64,000 nt of DNA. Source: an uncultured Selenomonadales bacterium (GTDB lineage: Bacteria; Bacillota; Negativicutes; Acidaminococcales; Acidaminococcaceae). Where the stretch lies: contig ONAV01000003.1 of NCBI GenBank assembly GCA_900315925.1, forward strand, positions 1 to 64,000, in the 5' to 3' direction. A program made the translations under genes and the position numbers. Below are positions 24,746-32,975 of this stretch, in pieces. The notes below the pieces were generated by a model. That model was not told the DNA's origin and made no database searches. It was given only the letters and a program-made list of their open reading frames with translations. The stretch's first letter is position 1, and each line of letters starts with the position of its first letter.

Positions 24746-25999
24746 ATGAACTTTATCTTTATCTCCCCGCAGTTTCCCCGCACCTACTGGAACTGGTGTG
24801 ACCGATTGAAGAAGAACGGAGCCAACGTACTGGGTATCGGCGATACCCCCTATGATGACCTGGCCCCGGAACTGAAACAATGCCTGACAGAATATTACAA
24901 AGTTGGAACCCTGGAAGATTATGACCAGGTATTTCGGGCCGTGGCTTTTTTCAGTTTTAAATACGGCAAGATCCACTGGCTGGAATCCAACAATGAATAC
25001 TGGCTGGAACACGACTCCATGCTGCGAACGGATTTCAACATCCTCTCCGGTCCGGACGTAGATGAAATCCAGGCCTACCGCAGCAAGGCCGCTATGAAGC
25101 CCTATTATAGAAAAGCCGGTGTGCCAACTTGCAGACAGGCCCCTGTTACCACACAGGAAGAAGCAGAAAAGTTTATTAAAAAGGTTGGCTACCCCGTCAT
25201 CGTGAAACCGGAATACGGCGTAGGTGCTGCTGCTACATGGCGCTTGGAAAACGAGGAAGACCTGGCTGCCTTCTTCGCAGAAAAACCGGAAGACGCCTAT
25301 GTAATGGAAGAATATGTATACGGCTGGATCTGCTCCTACGACGCCATAGTGGATTCTCAAAGCAACGTGCTTTTTGAGTCCATGAGCATCTCCCCGCCCA
25401 TCATGGACATCGTAAACGAGCAGACAGAACTGGTCTTCTATGTACCTCCGTCCGTAGAGCCCCAATTGCAGGAGCGGGGTCGCGCCACAGTGAAATCCTT
25501 TGGTGTGAAAAGCCGCTTCGTGCACATGGAATTCTTCAAGCTAACCAAAGCCAAAAAAGGGTTGGGAAAGGTTGGAGATTTCGTGGGACTGGAAGTTAAT
25601 ATGCGCCCCGGCGGCGGCTACATGCCCGATATGATGGACTTCGCCCACTCTACTGACGTGTACCAGCTCTGGGCCGACATGATCTGTTTTGACGAGCGAC
25701 GTCTGCCGGAGAATCCGGAACAGCAGTACTGCGTATTTTTCGGACAGCGTGATCGGTTCCGCTATGTCCATAGCAAGGAAGACATTTTGGCAAAGTATGG
25801 CAGCGGCATCAAAATGTGCGAGCGCATGCCCGACATCCTCTCCAGCGCTATGGGTAACCAGATGTACACGGCCCTGCTTCCAACCAAAGAGGATATGGAT
25901 GAGTTTGTAAGGTACGTTGGTGAAAAAGCGGAAAATTTCAAAGACGCCATCGATTATGAAGACGCTTACGAACAGGAAGAATGCCACCAGGCAGACTGA
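24746..25999 (+). CDS. ATP-grasp ligase-like protein of unknown substrate
   Basis: ATP-dependent carboxylate-amine (or thiol) ligase fold. The pre-ATP-grasp domain covers residues about 1-110. The ATP-grasp core shows KPYYRKAGVPTCRQ, VGYPVIVKPEYGVGAAATWRL (the lysine and glycine loop), VMEEYVYG, and metal-binding FVGLEVNMRPGGGYMPDMM. The rest continues in a C-terminal domain to 417 aa. It resembles carbamoyl-phosphate-synthase-type or peptide-ligase-type enzymes but I cannot name a substrate. It lies downstream of the esterase with a terminator after it, so the two probably form a two-gene operon acting on one metabolite. Confidence 0.8.
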   Translation: MNFIFISPQFPRTYWNWCDRLKKNGANVLGIGDTPYDDLAPELKQCLTEYYKVGTLEDYDQVFRAVAFFSFKYGKIHWLESNNEYWLEHDSMLRTDFNILSGPDVDEIQAYRSKAAMKPYYRKAGVPTCRQAPVTTQEEAEKFIKKVGYPVIVKPEYGVGAAATWRLENEEDLAAFFAEKPEDAYVMEEYVYGWICSYDAIVDSQSNVLFESMSISPPIMDIVNEQTELVFYVPPSVEPQLQERGRATVKSFGVKSRFVHMEFFKLTKAKKGLGKVGDFVGLEVNMRPGGGYMPDMMDFAHSTDVYQLWADMICFDERRLPENPEQQYCVFFGQRDRFRYVHSKEDILAKYGSGIKMCERMPDILSSAMGNQMYTALLPTKEDMDEFVRYVGEKAENFKDAIDYEDAYEQEECHQAD

Positions 26000-26046
26000 A
26001 TACGAAAAACGGATTAACAGAAAACGATAAACTGATTCATAATGCA

Positions 26047-26074
26047 AAAGCGACGGATTCACATCCGTCGCTTT
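26047..26074 (+). terminator. Terminator for the esterase/ATP-grasp operon
   Basis: A perfect 12-base-pair stem, AAAGCGACGGAT with its complement, around a 4-base loop; the T-run is short (CTTTACTAATTT). The A-rich left side could make it work in both directions. Confidence 0.75.
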
Positions 26075-26129
26075 ACTAATTTCACTTTAAACCACAATAA
26101 ATAGCAAGCTTTATTTTTGGCTCGTTATA

Positions 26130-26214
26130 TTTAAGGAAACGATGATTAATTCGTCTGCACGTTGACTGGCGCTTTTTGTGACTGACTGCTTCAATGTTCC
26201 TCAACGCAGCTACG
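26130..26214. repeat. Dispersed repeat linking families C and D
   Basis: The left part TTAAGGAAACGATGATTAAT matches family D, and the right part (GGCGCTTTTTGTGACTGACTGC, then TCAATG) matches the minus strand of family C at 40106-40211. This copy suggests C and D are pieces of one larger element. It sits in the 289-base gap between the ATP-grasp and thiE genes, which otherwise holds nothing I can name. Confidence 0.65.
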
Positions 26215-26288
26215 GAAACCCATTACAGGCAACTTACTAACTCACACCCGGTTCCATCATTACAGGACAGCATTGATTACAGAATTGT

Positions 26289-27035
26289 TTATATACCAGT
26301 CAAAAACGCGGTTACGGTTTCAGTAATATCATCGGCGCCTAAAATTCCACTGACGACTGCGGCGCCATCAGCACCGACAGCTAATACCTGCTGATAGTTG
26401 TTCAGAGTTATGCCGGCTATCCCAACGATGGGGATACGTACGGCCTTGCGAATAACCCGAAGACCTTCCAAACCTAACGGCACAGTATCTTTTTTTGTAT
26501 TTGTGGCAAAGACAGCCCCGCACCCCAGGTAATCTGCTCCGGCAGCCTCTGCTGCCAGGGCTTCCTGTACATTATGTGCCGTGGCGCCGATAATAAAGTG
26601 TTTTTCTGTTTGTAGAACAGATTTTGCAGTTTGGCTCGTCGTGGCAGCTTCCATCCGATGGACTGAAGCACGCTCCGCCACCGTTTCAAAATCCGGTTGA
26701 CAGGCCGCAGCGTTGTTGACTGCAAAAAGATCTGCCAATCTCCGTGCCTCTGCGACCGGTATATCGTCCTGCCCCAGATGTACCCCGTCAGCCCCCGACA
26801 ACAGGGCGATATCTAACCGGTCGTTTACCAGCAGGGGTACGTTGTATCGGTGACACAGTCTGCGCAACGCGATTGCCTTTTCCAGCATACTTCTTCCCAG
26901 ACCGGTCTTCTCCCGGTACTGTACCAGCGTCACACCTGCCTGCAAGGCTTCCTCCACCGCATGGAATAAATCTCTGCCGGGCGGCATACAATTTTCATCG
27001 GTAACCAGGTATAAGCGTAAATTAATGTTCTTCAT
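26289..27035 (-). CDS. thiE: Thiamine-phosphate synthase
   Basis: Joins HMP-PP and the thiazole phosphate to make thiamine phosphate. Typical segments are present: LYLVTDENC, VTLVQYREKTG, PLLVNDRLDIAL, ADGVHLGQDD, IIGATAHNVQEA, GADYLGCGAVFATNTKKD and PIVGIAGITLNN. The ATG at 27035 fits the family start, but no clear ribosome binding site precedes it, and I see no TPP riboswitch in the 133-base leader. Between HLGQDD and IIGATAH there is an extra stretch of about 35 residues, making the 248 aa protein longer than usual (about 210). ThiD is 4.5 kb upstream. Confidence 0.9.
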   Translation of the reverse strand: MKNINLRLYLVTDENCMPPGRDLFHAVEEALQAGVTLVQYREKTGLGRSMLEKAIALRRLCHRYNVPLLVNDRLDIALLSGADGVHLGQDDIPVAEARRLADLFAVNNAAACQPDFETVAERASVHRMEAATTSQTAKSVLQTEKHFIIGATAHNVQEALAAEAAGADYLGCGAVFATNTKKDTVPLGLEGLRVIRKAVRIPIVGIAGITLNNYQQVLAVGADGAAVVSGILGADDITETVTAFLTGI

Positions 27036-27168
27036 AGCTGTAACGTGCAAGGGAGCCGATGACCACCCGGAAAAGCCCCATCTGATGATACCGGGCAACG
27101 CCAACACAGTGAGCGTGCGCAGTGAGCAGGTTAGAGACGGGAGGACATCGACTCCTCATAGTATAATT
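27036..27168 (-). other. Structured-looking thiE leader, unassigned
   Basis: The minus-strand leader holds several short complementary pairs: GAGGA/TCCTC around 7 bases, CCCGG/CCGGG flanking about 20 bases, and GATGGGGCTTTTCC. The TPP riboswitch landmarks (CTGAGA, and ACCTGATC near the gene) are absent. It may be an unrecognised regulatory RNA or simply GC-rich spacer. Confidence 0.3.
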
Positions 27169-29154
27169 TTAAAAAACAGATTTCACCATGGCCGCAACAT
27201 TGGCAGCCGTCATTCCGTAGTGTTCTGCCACCACGCCGCCTGGCGCCGAAGCCCCAAACCTATTGATACCCAGTACCCGGTCTTCCCTTCCGGTATACCG
27301 CGTCCAACCCAAGGTTACCCCTGCTTCTACCGCAAACACAGGAACAAATTTTGGCAATACACTTTCTTTATAAGCTGCACTCTGCTCTTCAAACACTTCC
27401 ATGGACGGCATGCTCACCACTGCTACATCGATTTCTTCTTCCGCCAGCAGTTTCTGCGCCTCTAGGGCAATCTTTACTTCCGAACCGGTTGCGATGATCA
27501 CCGCTTTAGCCAGGTCTTTAGCAGGACTCAGCACATACCCGCCCTTTATGGCGCCTGCCTGTACTGCTTCCGCATATCCATTCAGCACCGGTAAATTCTG
27601 CCGGCTCAGACACAGGGACACCGGTCCGGTCTTATGCTCAACAGCATACTTCCAGGCTGCCGCCGTTTCCAGCGCATCTGCCGGTCTGAATACTACGGAG
27701 TTGGGAATCATACGCAGGCTCATCACCTGCTCGATGGGCTGATGGGTAGGACCGTCTTCCCCTACCGCGATACTGTCATGGGTAAAGACGAACAGGGACT
27801 GGATTTCCATAAGAGCCGCCATGCGGATAGCAGGACGCATAAAATCCGAGAACACAAGGAACGTTGCGCCAAAGGGGATTAACCCGCCGTGGACTGATAA
27901 ACCGTTGACGATGCAACCCATAGCATGTTCCCGCACGCCAAAGTGGACATTGCGGCCGGTGGGTTCCACTTTGCTGTAGTAACCGCAGGCTTTCATCACC
28001 GTTTTGTTAGAGGGACCCAGATCCGCACTGCCGCCAGCCAGTTCCGGTACTAGTTCCGCCAGTTTTTGTAAAATATCACCAGAGGCAGCCCGCGTAGCCA
28101 CACTGTCCTTCTCTTTAAAGAGTTTTTCCAACTCTGCCAAATTGACAGAACGGTTACCGGAAAGGGAAGCTAACAACTCTCCTGTCAGTTCCGGATACTT
28201 GGTTCCGTAGGCTTTTAATAATTCGTTCCAGTCTGCTTCTGCCTGAGCACAGGCCGGAATCTTACCGGCAAAGTACTCTTTCACTTCGTCAGGCACCACG
28301 AAGCTCTGTTCCGGATCCCAGCCGGCAGCTTCCTTGGTGGCTTTCAGCGCATCGGCCCCCAGAGGTTCCCCATGACAGGAAGGACTGTCCTGCTTCGGGC
28401 TGCCGAAGCCGATATGGGTCCGCACGATGATCAGGCTGGGATGTTCGGTATCTGCTTTGGCTTCCTTTACAGCGGCTTCCAACGCAGCCAGATCTTCGGA
28501 ACTGTCTACCCGCAGCACCTGCCAGCCGTAGCCTTTGAAGCGGGTCTTTACATCTTCCGTAAAGGCAATGTCGGTGTTCCCTTCTATGGTAATCTTATTG
28601 TCATCATACAGATAAATCAGCTTGCCCAGGCCCATCGTACCCGCCAGGGAAGCCGCTTCCGAAGCCACCCCTTCCATCAGGTCGCCGTCGGAAACCAGTC
28701 CGTAGGTGTAGTGATCGATAATCGCAAAGTCCGGCTTGTTGTATTTAGCTGCCAGCATACGTTCTGCCAGAGCCATGCCTGCCCCCATGGCAAACCCGTG
28801 GCCCAGCGGACCGGTGGATACGTCTACCCCGGGAGTAACGCCGTATTCCGGATGGCCCGGGGTCTTGCTCCCCCACTGCCGAAAGTTTTTAAGGTCATCT
28901 ATGGTAATTTCGTAACCGGCCAGATGCAGCATGGCGTACAGCAACGCCGAACCGTGGCCCGGGGACAGCACGAACCGGTCCCGGTTGAACCATTTGGGAT
29001 CTGCCGGATTGTAGCGCATAAACTTATCCCACAGGGTAAACATCAGGGGCGCGGTGCCCAGGGGGAACCCCGGATGCCCTGATTTCGCCTTTTCCACTTC
29101 GTCTGCCGCTAAAAAACGTAATGTCTGTACGCAGGTTTCCTGAATCATAGTCAT
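27169..29154 (-). CDS. tkt: Transketolase
   Basis: TPP-dependent enzyme of the pentose phosphate pathway, moving two-carbon units between sugar phosphates. The N-terminal SGHPGFPLGTAPL, the TPP/metal motif SDGDLMEGVASEA, the GFGSPKQDSPSCHGEPLG loop, the FGVREHAMG segment and EDGPTHQPIEQ are visible. Length 661 aa is normal for the single-chain form. The ATG at 29154 has GGGAGGAC just upstream. It is separated from the EF-G-like gene by a terminator and a plausible -10 element. Confidence 0.97.
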   Translation of the reverse strand: MTMIQETCVQTLRFLAADEVEKAKSGHPGFPLGTAPLMFTLWDKFMRYNPADPKWFNRDRFVLSPGHGSALLYAMLHLAGYEITIDDLKNFRQWGSKTPGHPEYGVTPGVDVSTGPLGHGFAMGAGMALAERMLAAKYNKPDFAIIDHYTYGLVSDGDLMEGVASEAASLAGTMGLGKLIYLYDDNKITIEGNTDIAFTEDVKTRFKGYGWQVLRVDSSEDLAALEAAVKEAKADTEHPSLIIVRTHIGFGSPKQDSPSCHGEPLGADALKATKEAAGWDPEQSFVVPDEVKEYFAGKIPACAQAEADWNELLKAYGTKYPELTGELLASLSGNRSVNLAELEKLFKEKDSVATRAASGDILQKLAELVPELAGGSADLGPSNKTVMKACGYYSKVEPTGRNVHFGVREHAMGCIVNGLSVHGGLIPFGATFLVFSDFMRPAIRMAALMEIQSLFVFTHDSIAVGEDGPTHQPIEQVMSLRMIPNSVVFRPADALETAAAWKYAVEHKTGPVSLCLSRQNLPVLNGYAEAVQAGAIKGGYVLSPAKDLAKAVIIATGSEVKIALEAQKLLAEEEIDVAVVSMPSMEVFEEQSAAYKESVLPKFVPVFAVEAGVTLGWTRYTGREDRVLGINRFGASAPGGVVAEHYGMTAANVAAMVKSVF

Positions 29155-29226
29155 GATGTCCTCCCGGAATTAAAAATTGAGTAAATCTGTCGTTACGACT
29201 GTAAATAACATAATCTCTGACAATAT

Positions 29227-29232
29227 ATTATA
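29227..29232 (-). promoter_or_regulatory. Likely -10 element of the tkt promoter
   Basis: TATAAT on the minus strand lies about 72 bases before the tkt start, downstream of the preceding gene's terminator. A weak TAGCAT sits 17 bases upstream as a -35 candidate. Confidence 0.45.
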
Positions 29233-29271
29233 CCATTTGTGAGAGGATAATGCTATAAGAATTGCAATATA

Positions 29272-29305
29272 AAAAACTGCCATGCAAAACAACACGGCAG
29301 TTTTT
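29272..29305 (-). terminator. Terminator for the EF-G-like gene
   Basis: AAAAACTGCC and GGCAGTTTTT pair perfectly, with two further pairs inside a 14-base loop; the minus strand ends in six T. It begins about 33 bases after the gene's stop. Confidence 0.85.
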
Positions 29306-29337
29306 CATTTAAGGATTATTCACTTATCAAACGATTC

Positions 29338-31404
29338 TTATTCTGCTTCTTTCTTGCGTTCTTCAATGATCTTTTCCGCCATCTTGGCCGGCACATCTTC
29401 GTAATGGTCAAACTTCATTTCAAAGGTACCCATGCCCTGGGTCAGCGCCCGCAGATCTACGGAGTATTCCATGATTTCCGCATAAGGAACCTGGGCTTCT
29501 ACCCGACTGATGCCTTCTTCTACGCTCTGCATGCCCAGGATACGGCCGCGCTTGGAGTTCAAATCACCGATAACGTCGCCCATCATGCTCTCTGCACAGA
29601 GAACATACAGATTGTAGTAGGGTTCCATCAGAACCGGTTTGGCTTCTTCCATAGCTTTCTTGAACGCGATACTGGAAGCGGTCTTAAATGCCATTTCCGA
29701 AGAGTCAACGGGATGGTAGGAACCGTCAACCAGAGTAATGCGTACGTCCACAACCGGGTAACCGGCCAGGATACCGTGCTGCATGCAGTCCTGCATACCT
29801 TTTTCCACAGCGGGGATGTACTGACGGGGTACCGCGCCGCCGAAAATCTTATCTACGAACTCAAAACCGCTTCCCGGCGGCAGGGGTTCCATATCGATCA
29901 CAACGTCGCCGTACTGGCCATGGCCGCCAGACTGTTTTTTATGTTTGCCCTGTACATGGGCTTTGCCGCGGATGGTCTCACGGTATTCAACCTGAGGCGC
30001 ACGCAGGTCGGCTTCCACGCCGAATTTCCGTTTCATGCGCTCCATGATGATTTCGATGTGCTGGTCGCCCATACCGCTTACCAGCATTTCCTTGGTTACC
30101 GGGTTGCGGCTCATAATGATGGTGGGGTCTTCGTCCATGAGGCGGCTCAGGGCATTGGAAATCTTGTCTTCTTCCCCTTTCTTCTTGGCGAAAATAGCCC
30201 GGGTATACATGGGCAGCGGGAAAGCGATAGGAGCGAACAGAACCGGGTTGGCCTTGTCGCTGAGGGTATCGCCGGTTACCGTGAACTGTAATTTCGAGGT
30301 TACGCCAATATCACCGGCGGTGATTTCTTTCATCGCAATCTGGTTCTTGCCGCGCATGGTGAATACGTTGGCAATACGTTCGTCTTTTTCACGGCTGGAG
30401 TTGTAAACCATGCTGTCGGCTTTGATGGAGCCGGAGAACACACGGATAAAGCTCAGACGGCCTACGAACGGATCGGAAGTGGTCTTGAACACCAGGGCCG
30501 CCATGGGGGCGCCTGCGTCACGGGTTACTTCTTCGCCGGTCGCAACGTCTTTTACCTTATAATCGTTCAGGATAGCAGGGTACGTATAGTCGATGATAGC
30601 ATTCATAGTGCGGCCCAAGCCGATGTTCTTGAGAGCACTGCAGCAGATCATGGGGAAAATGTGAGCCTGACGGATACCCTGGATCAGGCATTTTTTGATT
30701 TCTTCGTCGGAAATGGTCTCCCCTTCCAGATAACGCATCATGCACTCGTCATCGGCTTCTACGGCGGCTTCTACCATCTTTTCATGCATGTCTTCCGCAT
30801 AAGCTTTCAGGTCATCCGGAATCTCGATCTCATCGGAACCGTTGCCGTTCTTGCGATAGGCTTTCATCTTAACGCAGTCAATAACGCCTTCGAATTTATC
30901 TTCTTTGCCCAAAGGCAATTCCAGAGGCAGTACTTTCTTGCCGAATTTATGGCGCAGGTTTTCCAGGATGCTGTCGAAGTCCGCATTTTCACGGTCCATC
31001 TTGTTCACCAGCAGAATGCGGGGCAGACCGGCTTCTTCCGCCAGCTTCCAGCACTGCTCGGTACCTACCTGTACGCCAGCGGTGGCATTGATTACGATCA
31101 GAGCGCTGTCTACAGCCCGGAAAGCGCCTTTTACTTCCGCAACGAAATCGGCGAAGCCCGGGGTATCGATAAAGTTGATCTTGCTGTCGCGCCATTCAAC
31201 CGGAGCCAGCGTAGCGTTTACGGATACGCCGCGTTTAATTTCTTCCGGTTCATAGTCCGTGGTGGTAGCCCCATCTTCTACTTTGCACATACGATCAATC
31301 GCACCAGCGCGGTACAGCAAAGCTTCCGTTACAGATGTGGTTCCGGCCCCACCGTGACCTACAATGGCCACATTTCTAATTTTGTCGCCTGTATAAGCTT
31401 TCAT
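29338..31404 (-). CDS. EF-G-like translational GTPase (paralogue type) with altered P-loop
   Basis: Translation-factor GTPase with the domain order of EF-G: G domain about 1-270, domain II about 300-390, domains III-V to 688, including GQYGDVVIDMEPLP and PVVDVRITLVDGSYHPVDSSEMAFK. G3 (DTPGFADF) and G4 (NKMD) are intact, but the P-loop reads GHGGAGTTS, with Thr22 where the nucleotide-binding lysine should be. This and the sequence style RGVSVNATLAPVEW mark it as the EF-G-like group found beside true EF-G in many Firmicutes rather than the str-operon fusA. Its exact role is uncertain. It has a good promoter at 31443-31471 and its own terminator. Confidence 0.85.
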   Translation of the reverse strand: MKAYTGDKIRNVAIVGHGGAGTTSVTEALLYRAGAIDRMCKVEDGATTTDYEPEEIKRGVSVNATLAPVEWRDSKINFIDTPGFADFVAEVKGAFRAVDSALIVINATAGVQVGTEQCWKLAEEAGLPRILLVNKMDRENADFDSILENLRHKFGKKVLPLELPLGKEDKFEGVIDCVKMKAYRKNGNGSDEIEIPDDLKAYAEDMHEKMVEAAVEADDECMMRYLEGETISDEEIKKCLIQGIRQAHIFPMICCSALKNIGLGRTMNAIIDYTYPAILNDYKVKDVATGEEVTRDAGAPMAALVFKTTSDPFVGRLSFIRVFSGSIKADSMVYNSSREKDERIANVFTMRGKNQIAMKEITAGDIGVTSKLQFTVTGDTLSDKANPVLFAPIAFPLPMYTRAIFAKKKGEEDKISNALSRLMDEDPTIIMSRNPVTKEMLVSGMGDQHIEIIMERMKRKFGVEADLRAPQVEYRETIRGKAHVQGKHKKQSGGHGQYGDVVIDMEPLPPGSGFEFVDKIFGGAVPRQYIPAVEKGMQDCMQHGILAGYPVVDVRITLVDGSYHPVDSSEMAFKTASSIAFKKAMEEAKPVLMEPYYNLYVLCAESMMGDVIGDLNSKRGRILGMQSVEEGISRVEAQVPYAEIMEYSVDLRALTQGMGTFEMKFDHYEDVPAKMAEKIIEERKKEAE

Positions 31405-31442
31405 GAGTGAATTCCCCCTTTGAATTATTTATACATGAATAT

Positions 31443-31471
31443 ATTATACTATAAAGTGAAAGAAAGGTAAA
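31443..31471 (-). promoter_or_regulatory. Sigma-70-type promoter of the EF-G-like gene
   Basis: On the minus strand TTTACC, a 17-base spacer and TATAAT, followed by an AT-rich leader and AAAGGGGG before the ATG at 31404. Confidence 0.7.
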
Positions 31472-31505
31472 CTGTTTATGTGAAGAATCAGAGGCATTCC
31501 TGTTT

Positions 31506-32303
31506 TTACTCTGCATTCTTCCACATCTCTACAAAGTGATGCACAGGACCGTGCCCGTGCCCTAACGCAATGCCATGCCTGATACCAGTGGTCACGTAAG
31601 CTTTGGCTGCCGTAACGGCTTCCGTCAGGTCCATGCCCCTGGCCAGGTTGGATGCTAATGCGCTGGACAGGGTGCAACCGGTTCCGTGGGTATGTTCAGT
31701 CTGAATCCGTTCGCCCGGCAACCAGGTTCCATTTTTGCCGTCGTAAAGATAATCGTCGGCCCGTTCTCCTTCCAGGTGTCCGCCTTTTACCAGTACGGCC
31801 TTGGCTCCTAAACCGATAATGCAGGCCGCTGCCTTTTCCATGTCCTCTTCGGTGCAAATGGAAAAACCACAGATGGATTCTGCTTCCGGCAGGTTGGGAG
31901 TCAGCAGCGTGGCACAAGGCAGCAATTCCTTAATTAAAGCGTCGCAGGCTTCCTGCTGCAGCAACGGATACCCGCTTTTCGATATCATAACGGGGTCTAC
32001 TACCACTATCGGCGGTTTCCACTTTTTCAGGGCCTCTGCTATGGCATGAATACTTTCCTGTCGTGAAACCATACCAATTTTTACAGCATCTACCCGTATG
32101 TCACTGAACACGGCATCGATTTGCGCTGTGATGATTTCGGGAGTGATATCCTGTACCGCTGTAACGCCACAGGTATTTTGCGCCGTCACCGCTGTAATCA
32201 CGCTCATGCCAAACACGCCATGGGCCGCAAAGGCTTTGAGATCAGCCTGAATGCCGGCGCCGCCGCTGCTGTCGCTGCCGGCAATCGTAAGTAAGTGTTT
32301 CAT
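31506..32303 (-). CDS. thiD: Hydroxymethylpyrimidine / phosphomethylpyrimidine kinase
   Basis: Phosphorylates HMP and HMP-P to HMP-PP, the substrate of ThiE. GSDSSGGAGIQADLKAF, KIGMVS, VVDPVMISKSG, LTPNLPEAE, LVKGGH and the catalytic HTHGTGCTLSSAL block are all present. The ATG at 32303 has GGAGG 4 bases upstream; a nine-residue in-frame extension is rejected. Length 265 aa. With ThiE it covers thiamine pyrimidine use, either synthesis or salvage. Confidence 0.96.
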   Translation of the reverse strand: MKHLLTIAGSDSSGGAGIQADLKAFAAHGVFGMSVITAVTAQNTCGVTAVQDITPEIITAQIDAVFSDIRVDAVKIGMVSRQESIHAIAEALKKWKPPIVVVDPVMISKSGYPLLQQEACDALIKELLPCATLLTPNLPEAESICGFSICTEEDMEKAAACIIGLGAKAVLVKGGHLEGERADDYLYDGKNGTWLPGERIQTEHTHGTGCTLSSALASNLARGMDLTEAVTAAKAYVTTGIRHGIALGHGHGPVHHFVEMWKNAE

Positions 32304-32354
32304 AGTACCTCCATGGTAATTAATTCGCAAAACTCCTGGCCCCAGCGGGGGATT

Positions 32355-32378
32355 CTGAATAAGCGGAGCGCTATGAAG
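32355..32378. repeat. Fragment of repeat family B
   Basis: CTGAATAAGCGGAGCG followed by CTATGAAG joins two words that lie at opposite ends of the palindrome at 18838-19009. It sits in the 100-base thiD/Nudix gap. Confidence 0.5.
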
Positions 32379-32403
32379 AATTCACCGCTGAGGCCTCAGT
32401 CTG

Positions 32404-32961
32404 TTAAATTTTTCCTTTCATGGATAAAATTCCTAAAGCAGCCAGCGATTTACCATCATATAAGGTACCGTCTTCAATCATTGACAGTAATTTTTCTTTC
32501 GGTATCGCTTCCACCGTTATAAACTCATCCGGGTCCGTGTGCTGCTCATGACGGTGAAGGCCCGTAGCCGCATACAGATAAATCACTTCATTAGTAAAGC
32601 CCGGAGTTGTGGCAATAACCCCCAGATACTCCCAATGGTCCGCCTCATACCCGGTTTCTTCCGACAGTTCCCGCACGGCACAGACGTCTTTGTCCTCTCC
32701 CGGATCAATTTTCCCGGCAGGAATCTCGTACATAACCGTACCCATGGGATACCGGAACTGTTTCACGAAGATGATACTGCCGTCAGGCAGGATGGGTACC
32801 ACGGCAATGGCGCCCTGATGGTCTGCCATTTCCCGTGTGGTAGTACGACCGTTGGGCAGGCGCACCGTGTCTACATGTACATGCAGCAGTCGGCCGTCAA
32901 AAGCGGGCTTGCTGCTGACAAAAGTTTCGTCTAATGCCGGATCACTCATCTTTTTTAACAT
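32404..32961 (-). CDS. Nudix hydrolase, ADP-ribose pyrophosphatase type
   Basis: Cleaves nucleoside diphosphate sugars such as ADP-ribose. The Nudix box is complete: GKIDPGEDKDVCAVRELSEETG, spaced G-x5-E-x7-REL-x-EE-x-G. The preceding QFRYPMGTVMYEIPAG is typical of the ADP-ribose subgroup. The start is ATG at 32961, with AGAGGA 6 bases upstream; in-frame TTG at 32979 and ATG at 32967 lie on or before that site. Length 185 aa. It follows recN by 14 bases. Confidence 0.92.
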   Translation of the reverse strand: MLKKMSDPALDETFVSSKPAFDGRLLHVHVDTVRLPNGRTTTREMADHQGAIAVVPILPDGSIIFVKQFRYPMGTVMYEIPAGKIDPGEDKDVCAVRELSEETGYEADHWEYLGVIATTPGFTNEVIYLYAATGLHRHEQHTDPDEFITVEAIPKEKLLSMIEDGTLYDGKSLAALGILSMKGKI

Positions 32962-32975
32962 TTTCATTCCTCTTT

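Noticed and set aside
24203-25525. 440-codon open frame on the minus strand opposite the esterase/ATP-grasp genes
   Set aside because: It lies antisense to two clear genes, has no family resemblance, and arises from the codon pattern of the real frames.
27036-27168. TPP riboswitch upstream of thiE
   Set aside because: Neither CTGAGA nor the ACCTGATC segment with its downstream partner is present.
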